In this document: piece by piece, positions 17,788-26,009 of the stretch
Position numbering within the stretch: the first letter of the stretch is position 1
Layout: each line of letters starts with the position of its first letter
Assembly (NCBI GenBank): GCA_947258385.1
Contig: CAMYII010000062.1
Span: 1-56,362 of the forward strand
Direction: 5' to 3'
DNA from: Acidiferrobacterales bacterium
Lineage (GTDB): Bacteria > Pseudomonadota > Gammaproteobacteria > Acidiferrobacterales > SZUA-150
Length of the DNA stretch: 56,362 bases
Made by a program: the position numbers and the translations under genes
Notes under the pieces: model-generated
Seen by the model: the letters and a program-made list of their open reading frames with translations, nothing else
What the model was told of the DNA's origin: nothing
Databases searched by the model: none

Positions 17788-18270
17788 ATGCCTTCATTTG
17801 ATGTGGTTTCCGAGGTCAAGATGCATGAAGTCACCAATGCGGTTGATCAGGCCAAACGCGAGGTCAGTACCCGTTTCGATTTCAAAGGTACGAACGCAAA
17901 ATTTGAACAGAATGACGCGGTTATCACTATGCGCGCGGAGTCCGATTTCCAGCTCAAACAAATGCTCGATATCCTGCAGGCCAAGCTCGGCAAGCGCGGG
18001 GTGGACATCGCCTGTCTGCAAGCGGATAAACCGGAAATATCGCTGCACGAGGCGCGTCAGACCGTGACCCTGCGTCAGGGGCTGGATGCCCCGCTGGCGA
18101 AAAAAATTATCAAGATGATCAAAGATGCGAAGCTCAAGGTGCAGGCCTCTATCCAGGGAGAGAAGGTGCGTGTGTCGGGCAAGAAGAAGGACGATCTGCA
18201 GCAGGTGATCGGCCTGCTCGGCGAAGCCGAGCTGGAGATGCCGCTGCAGTTCGATAATTTCCGCGACTGA
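17788..18270 (+). CDS. yajQ: YajQ family cyclic-di-GMP-binding protein
   Basis: Nucleotide-binding protein of 160 residues, the usual YajQ length. MPSFDVVSEV at the start, VSTRFDFKG, and PLQFDNFRD at the end are family signatures; the fold is two ferredoxin-like halves. Homologues bind cyclic di-GMP and act as effectors with transcription factors. ATG 17788 has a GAGGAG ribosome site nine bases upstream; the open frame upstream to 17698 is not coding. Two GGDEF-EAL proteins in this window could supply the ligand, though the link is only inferred. Confidence 0.95.
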   Translation: MPSFDVVSEVKMHEVTNAVDQAKREVSTRFDFKGTNAKFEQNDAVITMRAESDFQLKQMLDILQAKLGKRGVDIACLQADKPEISLHEARQTVTLRQGLDAPLAKKIIKMIKDAKLKVQASIQGEKVRVSGKKKDDLQQVIGLLGEAELEMPLQFDNFRD

Positions 18271-18310
18271 TCGGCACTGTCGCGCCTGGAAATGTTTAAC
18301 GCATTAACCG

Positions 18311-18332
18311 CGAGCGCGGTGTCCCGCGCTCG
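18311..18332. terminator. GC-rich stem-loop between convergent genes
   Basis: A perfect 9-bp stem (CGAGCGCGG with CCGCGCTCG) and a 4-base loop lies 40 bases after yajQ and 100 bases after the RRM gene on the other strand. There is no U-tract, so termination, if any, would not be classical intrinsic. Confidence 0.4.
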
Positions 18333-18435
18333 GGGTGTTGACCGGTCGGAGCGCCGGGGCTTTCATCGCGTGGTCCTGTGTCAGCGCCCCGGCATGCGTC
18401 GCTCCCATCGGCCGAGCTTTAACGTTGCCGGCGAT

Positions 18436-18804
18436 TTAGGACTGGAATAGGGTTTTTCCCATCAACCGTACCGGAATCGGGCTCCCGCGCCCGCGGCGCT
18501 CGTGTGTGCCGTGCGACGGGCGTTCGGGGCCGCCGGCCTGCCGCTCGCGATGCTGGTCGGCGGCGCGGTAGATGCATTCGCGCACAGTGACTCGTTGGCC
18601 TTTGAGCGTCAGGCCGTTGAGCTCGGCGATGGCCGCGCGGGCGGCTGTATCCGGGGCAATGAAGACATGGCCGTAGCCGCGGTGTTTATTGGTCGCAGGG
18701 TCTTTGATCAGCACCACGTTGAGCAACGTGCCGTGACCGCCGAACGCCGTTTTGAGGTCATTTTCCGTAACACTAGGCGCCAGGTTCCCAATAAAGATAT
18801 TCAT
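18436..18804 (-). CDS. RNA-recognition-motif (RRM) protein
   Basis: Single-RRM RNA-binding protein of 122 residues. RNP2 is seen as IFIGNLA at the start and RNP1 as HRGYGHVFI near residue 45; the C-terminal third is basic and disordered (ERRGRGSPIP). ATG 18804 is preceded on the minus strand by AAGGGGGTG, a strong ribosome site. Such small RRM proteins are found in cyanobacteria and many proteobacteria, often cold- or stress-regulated. It stands alone, with a long upstream region holding tandem repeats. Confidence 0.92.
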   Translation of the reverse strand: MNIFIGNLAPSVTENDLKTAFGGHGTLLNVVLIKDPATNKHRGYGHVFIAPDTAARAAIAELNGLTLKGQRVTVRECIYRAADQHRERQAGGPERPSHGTHERRGRGSPIPVRLMGKTLFQS

Positions 18805-19348
18805 ATCACACCCCCTTGGTGTACGCGTACTTCCTGTAATGCCACCCGGCGCGGATCCTTGTCGTTAAGCGTGCGGATGACGGGTTGCATGCTGGCAGGT
18901 AAGGCTCGCCAGCTCACTATATTCAAGGGTAATACGTTCCGTATAGCTTGTCTGTGAATTAATGTTAAATCTCAATGGCTTGTCCGTGAATTAATGTTAA
19001 ATCTCAGCTGTACACAAGCGCATGGTAGCCGGATTTTACACAGGGCTTGATCCCACAAGCTGTGCGTGAATCATTGCTCCAGGTCAAAATTCCAAGCATT
19101 GCACGCGGCTTATAATGCGAAAAAATAAACCCTTAGCGATCGTAGCAGCATAACAAACTGTATGGATTTAATGGCGCCGATGTCGCTGTGCGTGCTTGAT
19201 GAGTGGGCGCGGGAGGGAGTCATCGCGCCTGCGTATACGCCTACCACGTGCAGGTGTAAAACTCGCAAACGCCGGATGATGTCTATACTTTGAACTGCGG
19301 GTGCAGGACAGGGTCGCGGATACGGCAGGTGACGGGAAAGGGAATACG
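18805..19348. other. Intergenic region between RRM and ODP-like genes
   Basis: The 544 bases between the divergent genes contain the tandem repeats described separately and isolated -10-like hexamers (TATAAT 19111-19116, TATACT 19284-19289) without matching -35 boxes. No credible coding frame is seen. Confidence 0.6.
18946..19006. repeat. Two 29-bp tandem direct repeats (32-bp period) plus a diverged third
   Basis: Copies at 18946-18974 and 18978-19006 differ at one base; each contains CTTGTCYGTGAATTAATG and ends AAATCTCA. A degenerate partial copy GCTGTGCGTGAATCATTG lies at 19059-19076. They sit between the divergent RRM and ODP genes, about 140-200 bp upstream of the RRM start. Their AT-rich half with TTAATGTTAA could be a protein-binding site; function unknown. 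Confidence 0.8.
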
Positions 19349-20137
19349 ATGAAAAAAATGACCGCACACGATGTTATGAACGTCGCCATCGATATGGAGC
19401 GTGCGACTCCCCTTTATTCGGGGGAGGGGCATCATATCTATTGGCTCGGGATCGCTGAGGCGACCGCATTCCGCTGCAATGTGTATTTAATCAAGGATCA
19501 CGACGAGGCGATTCTGGTCGATCCCGGCAGCCGGATGTTCTTTCCTCAGGTCAGGGAGCGGGTGGCCCAGGTCATGGAGCCCGAACAGGTCACAGGTATG
19601 ATACTGTGCCATCAGGACCCGGACGTGGCCGCTTCCATTGTGGACTGGCTCGATGTGAACCCGTCCATCCGGGTATTTACCACGCCAAGGACTCATATTC
19701 TGCTGCCGCACTATGGCCGGGCCGACTACGAGTACTATGATATTACACATAGCCCCCGGGTCGATCTGCCTTCGGGTGGCCATCTGCAGTTCGTCGAGGC
19801 CCCGTTTCTGCATTCCCCTGGCGCCTTTGCGTCCTACGACAATGTCTCGCGGTACCTGTTCTCCGGCGATATCTGGGCCGCGCTGGATCTGGACTGGTCC
19901 CTGACGCCGGATTCATTTGAGGACCACGTGCAGAAAATGGATCTCTTTCACGTGGAGTACATGGCGTCCAATCTGGCCGCTCAAGGCTTTATCAAGCGCC
20001 TGTCCGGGATCCCGATAGACGCTATCCTGCCGCAGCACGGATCGGTCATCGGTCCGCAGCACGTGCAGTCCGCCTTGCAGTATCTGCGTGATCTGCAGTG
20101 CGGCACCGACATTATCTATGCCCATCTAGAGCGCTAG
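19349..20137 (+). CDS. ODP-like metallo-beta-lactamase-fold di-iron protein (predicted oxygen sensor)
   Basis: MBL-fold protein of 262 residues resembling the N-terminal domain of flavo-diiron proteins and the oxygen-binding di-iron protein (ODP) family. Candidate metal ligands are the HQDPD motif (in place of HxExD), the His in FLHSPGAF, the Asp in FSGDIWAALD and the His in LPQHGSVI. No flavodoxin domain follows, so it is not an oxygen reductase. ATG 19349 has GGGAAAGGGA upstream; 16 extra residues in the longer frame are not conserved. It ends 8 bases before a PAS-GGDEF-EAL gene, so it probably senses oxygen or a redox signal for that enzyme. The pairing is seen, the role inferred. Confidence 0.8.
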   Translation: MKKMTAHDVMNVAIDMERATPLYSGEGHHIYWLGIAEATAFRCNVYLIKDHDEAILVDPGSRMFFPQVRERVAQVMEPEQVTGMILCHQDPDVAASIVDWLDVNPSIRVFTTPRTHILLPHYGRADYEYYDITHSPRVDLPSGGHLQFVEAPFLHSPGAFASYDNVSRYLFSGDIWAALDLDWSLTPDSFEDHVQKMDLFHVEYMASNLAAQGFIKRLSGIPIDAILPQHGSVIGPQHVQSALQYLRDLQCGTDIIYAHLER

Positions 20138-20145
20138 TTATAATT

Positions 20146-22338
20146 ATGTCTTCCAGTAATGCACATCCTGACCTGCACGTTCGCGTTGAGGATCTGGAAA
20201 AGAAAAACAAGCTCCTCAACGACGGCTTGAGACAATCAGGCAGACTCCAGGCGCTGTGGGCGCAGTCGGTTGAGGAGCTCAAGGCCACCAAGGAAAAGTT
20301 GCGGGCGTCAAAGGAATTCCTGAGCCATGTTCTGACGACCACCCCGTTGCCGATCGTGGTGCTCAATCGATTGGGGCGCATTGTACTGGCCAATGCCGCC
20401 ATGGAAGGATTGATGTGCATGCCGCGCGACGAGCTCGTCGGCAAGCGTATGCTCAATCTGTTGTATCAATATGACCGGCGCGATGCGCTGAGGTGGTTTC
20501 GCGCGGGTTGGAACGACGGCTATCAAGCGGGCCGGCACGAGTTTTTGCTGCGCACGCCGGACGGGGCCACCCGGCTGCTCGACGTCGAGTGGGCCAGGTT
20601 CAGTGAGGATCGTGTCGATCATGCACAGGTGATCTTGCTCGGGCAGGACATTACCGAGCGTCGCAAGGCCGAAGAAAACCTTCGCCTGGCCGCCAAAATC
20701 ATCGAAACCAGTCCTCAGGGCATCATTGTGCTCAGTGCCGACGGCCATGTTGTCGACGTCAACTCGGCGTTCCAGGGAATCTCGGGATACGACAAGCAGG
20801 AAATACTTGGAGAGCACCTGCATCGATTGGTCTCCCCGGACGCAGTGGAGTCTTTTCAGCAGCGGGTGTGGAGTCAGGTCGGCGAAAGAGGTTTATGTCA
20901 GGGTGAGGTCTGGTTTCAACAGAAATTCGGCAACATATACCCTGTTTGGTTGGCTATCCACCGCTTGGAGAGTGATGATGGGGAAGTCACACATTATATT
21001 GTGCTTTTTACCGACATAAGCGAGCGCAAAAAAGTCGAGGACCGGCTTGAATTCCTTTCTTTTCACGATCATTTGACAAGTCTGCCGAATCGCCTGCTGT
21101 TCAGAGAGCGGCTCGACAACGCGCTCGTGCACGCCAAACGCCGTGAACAGATGGTGGGCATTTTGTACCTGGACCTCGACGGGTTCAAGCACATCAATGA
21201 CAATCTAGGACACGACACCGGAGACCAGTTATTGCAATCGGTCGCGGGACGCCTGAAGGAACACCTGCGCGATGGCGATACCGTGGCCCGCCTTGGGGGC
21301 GATGAATTCGCCGTGATCCTTACGGATATGGACAGCCATCACGGTGTAGAGGTCGTGGCGCGCAAGATCCTGGATGCCGTGTCAAAGCCTTTTGTCTTGG
21401 GAGGCGAGACGTTTTTTGTCACCACCAGTATCGGCATCAGTCTTTATCCCAAAGACGATACCGACATAGACGGCCTGATGAAGCATGCCGATATCGCGAT
21501 GTACAAGGCCAAGGAACAAGGTAAAAACGCCTATCAGCTTTACACCAGCGACATGGACGCGCAGGCCGCCAGGCGCATGACCCTGCAGAATCAGATGCAG
21601 ATCGCGTTACATCAGGGACAGTTCGTGGTCTTCTATCAACCCCAGATCTCCGTTTCCACCGGCAGGCTCGTGGGCGCGGAGGCGCTGGTGCGTTGGCAGC
21701 ATCCTGAGTTCGGCCTGATGGCGCCGTTACAGTTCATCCCGCTGGCAGAGGAGACCGGATTCATCGTGCCGTTGGGTAACGAAGTGATACGCCTTGCCTG
21801 TGAACAGATGACCGAGTGGCACGATCAGGGTTTTCCCGATTTGCGTCTGGCGATCAATCTGTCGGCGCGCCAGCTGCGCACGGACTCCCTGCTCGACGTC
21901 GTCGGAGATGTGCTGACAACCACTGGAATGGATCCCCGGTGCATTGAGTTGGAACTGACGGAAAGCGCGGTCATGCAGAACGTCCAAATGACCGAGCAAA
22001 TACTGGAGGCCTTGCAAGGGCTAGGTATCAGCTTTGCGCTGGACGATTTCGGCACGGGTTATTCGTCCATGGCACACCTGAAGCGGTTTCCGATCACCCG
22101 TCTGAAGATCGCCCAGCAGTTTCTACGGGATGTCTGGAACGATCCGTATAACTCTGCGATCTCTGAGGCCATTATCAACATGGGGCACAGTCTGGGCTTG
22201 CGTGTGCTCGCCGAGGGTGTGGAAACCAAAGAGCAGGTGCGCTTCCTGGCTTCACGCGGTTGTGACGAGGCCCAGGGGATGTATTACAGTCGCCCCTTGG
22301 CGGCCGATGCGTTCCTTGAAGCATTGCACGGTCAGTAG
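20146..22338 (+). CDS. PAS-PAS-GGDEF-EAL cyclic-di-GMP enzyme
   Basis: Cytoplasmic signalling protein of 730 residues: an N-terminal coiled coil (EDLEKKNKLLNDGLRQSGR), two PAS domains (about residues 55-180 and 185-305), GGDEF (about 315-470) and EAL (about 490-730). The cyclase motif RLGGDEF is canonical, with an inhibitory RxxD site (RDGD) before it. EAL key residues are present (EALVRW, INLSARQ, ELTES, DDFGTGYSS, AEGVET), though the usual LKID reads LKIA. Both activities are therefore possible. ATG 20146 has no clear ribosome site and follows the ODP-like gene by 8 bases, suggesting coupled translation. It overlaps the convergent NTF2-like gene by seven bases. Confidence 0.93.
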   Translation: MSSSNAHPDLHVRVEDLEKKNKLLNDGLRQSGRLQALWAQSVEELKATKEKLRASKEFLSHVLTTTPLPIVVLNRLGRIVLANAAMEGLMCMPRDELVGKRMLNLLYQYDRRDALRWFRAGWNDGYQAGRHEFLLRTPDGATRLLDVEWARFSEDRVDHAQVILLGQDITERRKAEENLRLAAKIIETSPQGIIVLSADGHVVDVNSAFQGISGYDKQEILGEHLHRLVSPDAVESFQQRVWSQVGERGLCQGEVWFQQKFGNIYPVWLAIHRLESDDGEVTHYIVLFTDISERKKVEDRLEFLSFHDHLTSLPNRLLFRERLDNALVHAKRREQMVGILYLDLDGFKHINDNLGHDTGDQLLQSVAGRLKEHLRDGDTVARLGGDEFAVILTDMDSHHGVEVVARKILDAVSKPFVLGGETFFVTTSIGISLYPKDDTDIDGLMKHADIAMYKAKEQGKNAYQLYTSDMDAQAARRMTLQNQMQIALHQGQFVVFYQPQISVSTGRLVGAEALVRWQHPEFGLMAPLQFIPLAEETGFIVPLGNEVIRLACEQMTEWHDQGFPDLRLAINLSARQLRTDSLLDVVGDVLTTTGMDPRCIELELTESAVMQNVQMTEQILEALQGLGISFALDDFGTGYSSMAHLKRFPITRLKIAQQFLRDVWNDPYNSAISEAIINMGHSLGLRVLAEGVETKEQVRFLASRGCDEAQGMYYSRPLAADAFLEALHGQ

Positions 22339-22736
22339 CCGCCGCGATTCTGGTCGAGCGCCGTTTCTTCCGGACTCAGGATACGTTCCTGCGTGACCCG
22401 CCATTTTCCATCGGTTTCCTTTTCAAGGACGATTTCCACCGCCATTGTATTCACCGTACCATCGGTCGCCTCAATGGTCTCCATCGTCTTGAACATGACC
22501 CGGCCGGGCATATTGACGAGCACTTTCATTCCCTCATAAGACACTTGCTTGAGTATGTTCTGCCCGAATTCGTGCCTGCACTGCGCGGCCCACGCATCGT
22601 AAGTAATGACATCAAAGTCCGGTATACCGAACACCTTGACGTTCTTGGAGATCAGATCCATGTGGGCCTCGTAGTCCTTTGCATTGGCCGTTGCGGCCAT
22701 TGCCTGCAGCCATGTCTGCGCGACTTTGCTCTCCAC
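22332..22736 (-). CDS. NTF2/SnoaL-like protein
   Basis: Small cone-shaped-fold protein of 134 residues resembling the SnoaL-like/NTF2 superfamily: an N-terminal helix pair (WLQAMAATANAKDYEAHMDLI), then strands ending in KWRVTQERIL. No catalytic residue can be assigned. The start is a GTG at 22736 with a strong AGGAGG ribosome site six bases upstream. It stands alone, next to MITE copy A. Confidence 0.75.
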   Translation of the reverse strand: MESKVAQTWLQAMAATANAKDYEAHMDLISKNVKVFGIPDFDVITYDAWAAQCRHEFGQNILKQVSYEGMKVLVNMPGRVMFKTMETIEATDGTVNTMAVEIVLEKETDGKWRVTQERILSPEETALDQNRGGY

Positions 22737-22797
22737 CGCTATCCTCCTGTATCTGTTGTTTCACTATCCTGCGAGATTAATCTGAACGGCTTGTTTC

Positions 22798-22979
22798 TAG
22801 AACCTGTCTCAAACCAAATTGCTCAGCAACCCTTTACGCCCTGGAAGCAACGCAAAGGACGCCAAGGCGCAGAGGACGCAGAGAATACCTCAAAATATAA
22901 AGCGTTTTTGCTTTCTTCGCGACCTCTGCGTTTTTTCCACAGCGCCAGGGGGGCGGAAGGTATTTTGAGAGAGGTTCTA
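22798..22979. mobile_element. MITE-like element, copy A (complete, short subtype)
   Basis: Element of 182 bp with 16-bp terminal inverted repeats: TAGAACCTGTCTCAAA at 22798-22813 and its complement with one mismatch at 22964-22979. The TA at each outer end may be the target duplication, as for IS630/Tc1-mariner-derived MITEs. The inside is self-complementary (GCGCAGAGGACGCAGAG against CGCGACCTCTGCG). No coding frame. It lies between the NTF2-like gene and yheS; apart from it this 304-bp gap holds nothing recognisable. Confidence 0.85.
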
Positions 22980-23040
22980 ACAAAGTCAAAATCGGTCAGA
23001 CGCAAACCATGCATCTTGGCAGCGGCCGTTGCCGAAGTCA

Positions 23041-24936
23041 TCAGGCCTCCCGTTCGGCGTCCTCCAGCCGCTCGCAGAGACTCAACCAGGCTGCTTCGGC
23101 TTCGCCCAGATCCTGGTTCATGCGCCCCTGTTCCAGTAGCAACTGTTTCAGGCGTTCCTTTTCGGGTTCTTCATACATCCGGGGATCGGCGAGCTCTCGC
23201 TCCAGGGCGGCCTTCTTGGTATTAAGCCGCTCGATGGATTTTTCCAACCGCTGCAACTCCTGGCGCAGTGGGTGTAAACGTAGTCGTTGCTCGGCCCGCT
23301 CGCGGCGTTGGTCCTTGCGTGTGCCGGTATCGCGGTTGTTTGCCGGACTTTGCTTCGCGGCGCCGTTGCGTTGTGCCAGTAACCACTGACGGTAGTCATC
23401 GAGGTCGCCGTTAAACGGTGCCAGATTGCCTCCGGCAACCAACCACAAGGTGTCGGCGACACTGCGTATCAAGTGGCGGTCATGGGACACCAACACCATG
23501 GCCCCCTCGAAATCCTGTAACGCCAAGCCGAGCGCATCGCGCATCTCCAGGTCCAGATGATTGGTGGGTTCGTCGAGCAACAGCAGATTGGGCCGCTGGA
23601 ACACCAGCAGCGCCAGCACCAGCCGCGCCTTTTCACCGCCCGAGAAGCTCGCCGCCGGTGCGAGCACCCGGTCCCCGCTGAAACCGAAGCCGCCCAGAAA
23701 GTCACGCAGGGCCTGTTCACTGGCGCCGCGGTCCAGCCGCTGCAGGTGTGTGAGCGGACTCTCCTCGGCGTGCAGCTGTTCGAGCTGGTGCTGGGCGAAG
23801 TAGCCGATACGCAGGTTCGGGGCCGGTTCGCGACGGCCGGCGAGCGGCTGAAGCGTGCCGGCCACGAGCTTGATCAGGGTCGATTTGCCGGTGCCGTTGG
23901 CGCCCAGCAACCCGATCCGGTCCCCGGGTGTAAGGGTCAGCGCCAGGTCCGACAGGACGGTCGTCTCCCCGTAGCCAGCGCTTACGTGTTCCAGGCGTAA
24001 AAGTGGATTGGGCAGCTTCGCGGGCGCGGGGAAGCTGAAGTGAAACGGGGAATCCACATGGGCGGGCGCGATCAGCCGCATGCGCTGCAATGCCTTTAGC
24101 CGGCTCTGGGCCTGACGGGCCTTGGTGGCCTTGGCGCGGAAGCGATCGACGTACTGCTGGATGTGGGCCACTTCGCGCTGTTGTTTCGCGTGAGTGGCCT
24201 GTTGCCGCGCCAACGCCTCGGCCCGGCGCCGTTCGAACACGGAATAGTTGCCGGCGTAGAGCTGCGCCGTCTGCCGTTCCAAGTGCACGACATGGTCCAG
24301 CACCTGGTCGAGAAACTCGCGATCGTGCGAGATCAGCAGCAGCGTGCCCCGATAGGCGCGCAACCAGTCCTGCAGCCAGATGACCGCGTCCAGGTCCAGG
24401 TGGTTCGTGGGTTCGTCCAGCAACAGCAGGTCCGAGCGGCACATCAGAGTCTGCGCGAGATTGAGCCGCATGCGCCAGCCGCCGGAGAAGGTGCGCACCG
24501 GGGTGTGTTCCTGTTCTGCGGTGAAGCCCAGGCCGTGCAGCAGTCGCGCGGCGCGGCTGCGGGCCGCGTAGCCATCGATCTCCTCCAGGCGCGCGTGCAG
24601 CGCCGCCTGCCGGGCGCCATCGCCGGAGTGTTCGGCCTGTTCGAGCCCGGTCCGGACGGCGTGCAGTTCGGTATCGCCGCGCATGACATAGTCGATGGCG
24701 GGTGTGTCCACCGCCGGGGTTTCCTGTGCCACATGGGCCGTGACCAGTCCGGCTGGCAGACTGACGCTGCCGGCATCGGGTTGAGGCTCGCCGCGGATCA
24801 GGGCCAGGAGACTCGATTTGCCCGCGCCGTTGGCCCCGGTGACGCCGACCTTGTGGCCGGCATGGACGGTAAACGTCACGTTCCGGAACAACAGCCGCTC
24901 GCCGCGGCGCAACGTGACATCATTGAAGCTCAACAT
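23041..24936 (-). CDS. yheS: ABC-F family ATPase YheS
   Basis: Soluble ABC-F protein of 631 residues with two ABC cassettes and no membrane helices; the family acts on stalled or nascent-chain-blocked ribosomes. Walker A motifs are GANGAGKSS and GANGTGKST, signatures FSGGWRMRL and FSGGEKARL, Walker B motifs LLLLDEPTNHLD (twice). The P-site-tRNA-interaction linker is the charged helix near residues 225-280, and a C-terminal coiled coil (about 540-625) follows. The length and linker fit YheS better than Uup or EttA. Start ATG 24936. Monocistronic. Confidence 0.92.
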   Translation of the reverse strand: MLSFNDVTLRRGERLLFRNVTFTVHAGHKVGVTGANGAGKSSLLALIRGEPQPDAGSVSLPAGLVTAHVAQETPAVDTPAIDYVMRGDTELHAVRTGLEQAEHSGDGARQAALHARLEEIDGYAARSRAARLLHGLGFTAEQEHTPVRTFSGGWRMRLNLAQTLMCRSDLLLLDEPTNHLDLDAVIWLQDWLRAYRGTLLLISHDREFLDQVLDHVVHLERQTAQLYAGNYSVFERRRAEALARQQATHAKQQREVAHIQQYVDRFRAKATKARQAQSRLKALQRMRLIAPAHVDSPFHFSFPAPAKLPNPLLRLEHVSAGYGETTVLSDLALTLTPGDRIGLLGANGTGKSTLIKLVAGTLQPLAGRREPAPNLRIGYFAQHQLEQLHAEESPLTHLQRLDRGASEQALRDFLGGFGFSGDRVLAPAASFSGGEKARLVLALLVFQRPNLLLLDEPTNHLDLEMRDALGLALQDFEGAMVLVSHDRHLIRSVADTLWLVAGGNLAPFNGDLDDYRQWLLAQRNGAAKQSPANNRDTGTRKDQRRERAEQRLRLHPLRQELQRLEKSIERLNTKKAALERELADPRMYEEPEKERLKQLLLEQGRMNQDLGEAEAAWLSLCERLEDAEREA

Positions 24937-25148
24937 GGCGCGGCAGTGTACCAGCCGCCCGGGCCGGATGCTGCATGAAATAACGCGTAGATCATGGCGA
25001 TTTAAAAGCGGGGTTATCGCGGCAAGACATACTCAACCGCAGGCCGCATCATTGAATCCAGACTGGTTAGGGTGTTTCATAGAACCTGGGATTGTACGAT
25101 AATTTTTGCGGACTCGCTGGAGAGCTTGGGGACCGCTGGCAATATCTC

Positions 25149-25182
25149 AAAAAAAGTACGGCGGGGATTAAACCCCCGCCGT
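25149..25182 (-). terminator. Intrinsic terminator of the outer-membrane protein gene
   Basis: On the minus strand a perfect 9-bp GC stem (ACGGCGGGG with CCCCGCCGT, 25158-25182) is followed by a run of seven T (complement of A 25149-25155). It lies 57 bases after the stop of the gene ending at 25239. The remaining sequence between yheS and this gene (24937-25148) shows no features. Confidence 0.85.
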
Positions 25183-25238
25183 CGTCAATTACGTGCGAAA
25201 TGCTTTGTGTTGCCGGCCTGGAGCTTATTGAACGAGCA

Positions 25239-25880
25239 TCAGAAGTGATGGCTGATACCGAGGGAGATCAAATCGATATCAAACTCGTCACCAAGATCGT
25301 CGAAGCGCTCCCACTCAAGACGTATGCTAACTTGTTCCGATGTCTTAAAGTCTAGGCCAATACCGAAAAATGTATCGATATCGCTTTCGTCCCTGATATC
25401 GGTAAAAAAGATACCTGAAAGTCCGAACCCCCCTGCGCTGAGTTCGGTCTCATGGTCAAAGACGCCAAGCTTGCCTAGGCATGAAACTTGGTCGTTCACG
25501 GCTAAACGCCCTACGGCGGCTATTGTCAAACCATCAGCCGAGCCTTCAATGTATATAGGCCGTGCGGCGCCCCCTTCTCTGGCATCTACGAACGCGGTGA
25601 ACTCCCCAAGATCAACATAAGCGGCCTCGAGTGCGAAGTAGCTGTTCAGTCGGTAACCGGCGAAGATTTTATAACCACTATCGCTGTCGTCTTCACTCGT
25701 ATCCAACACAGTTAAACCGGCAGCGACAGCCTCCGCGGCAAGCTCATCAACGATGATATTTCTGGCTGCCGCCATTCCCCAACTCACGCCAATATAACCG
25801 CCCGTATCGGCGGCGTGTGCCATCGGCGCTGCCAACGAAGTCATCAATAGCGCAACAAATGTCTTAGATATGATTTTCAC
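25239..25880 (-). CDS. OmpA-like outer-membrane beta-barrel protein
   Basis: Probable small porin-like barrel of 213 residues. The signal peptide is clear (KTFVALLMTSLAAPMAHA, cleavage before ADTGG) and the chain ends in Phe after alternating amphipathic strands (IDLISLGISHHF), the outer-membrane insertion signature. GYKIFAGYRLNSYFALEAAYVD is typical of eight-stranded OmpA/OprF-type barrels (quoted here as two strands: GYKIFAGYRL and FALEAAYVDL). A GTG at 25880 is chosen because GGGAGG lies seven bases upstream and the signal peptide starts there; the longer frame to 26003 is not conserved. The gene is more AT-rich than its neighbours. Ligand unknown. Confidence 0.8.
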   Translation of the reverse strand: MKIISKTFVALLMTSLAAPMAHAADTGGYIGVSWGMAAARNIIVDELAAEAVAAGLTVLDTSEDDSDSGYKIFAGYRLNSYFALEAAYVDLGEFTAFVDAREGGAARPIYIEGSADGLTIAAVGRLAVNDQVSCLGKLGVFDHETELSAGGFGLSGIFFTDIRDESDIDTFFGIGLDFKTSEQVSIRLEWERFDDLGDEFDIDLISLGISHHF

Positions 25881-26009
25881 TACTGTGCCTCCCATTTTAT
25901 GTCTGTATTCTTGGTGGCCGCCAATCCGCGAAACCACCTGGCTCTGTAAGTAGCTACGATCCGTAGAAGCTAAGTACCGCAATTTTACAGTAATTATTGT
26001 CAACGTTCC

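Noticed and set aside
19111-19116. TATAAT hexamer as promoter of the ODP-like gene
   Set aside because: No -35-like hexamer at the right distance and more than 230 bases to the start codon.
20098-20145. Longer start of the PAS-GGDEF-EAL protein at 20098
   Set aside because: It would lie inside the preceding gene and adds 16 residues without similarity to the coiled-coil start.
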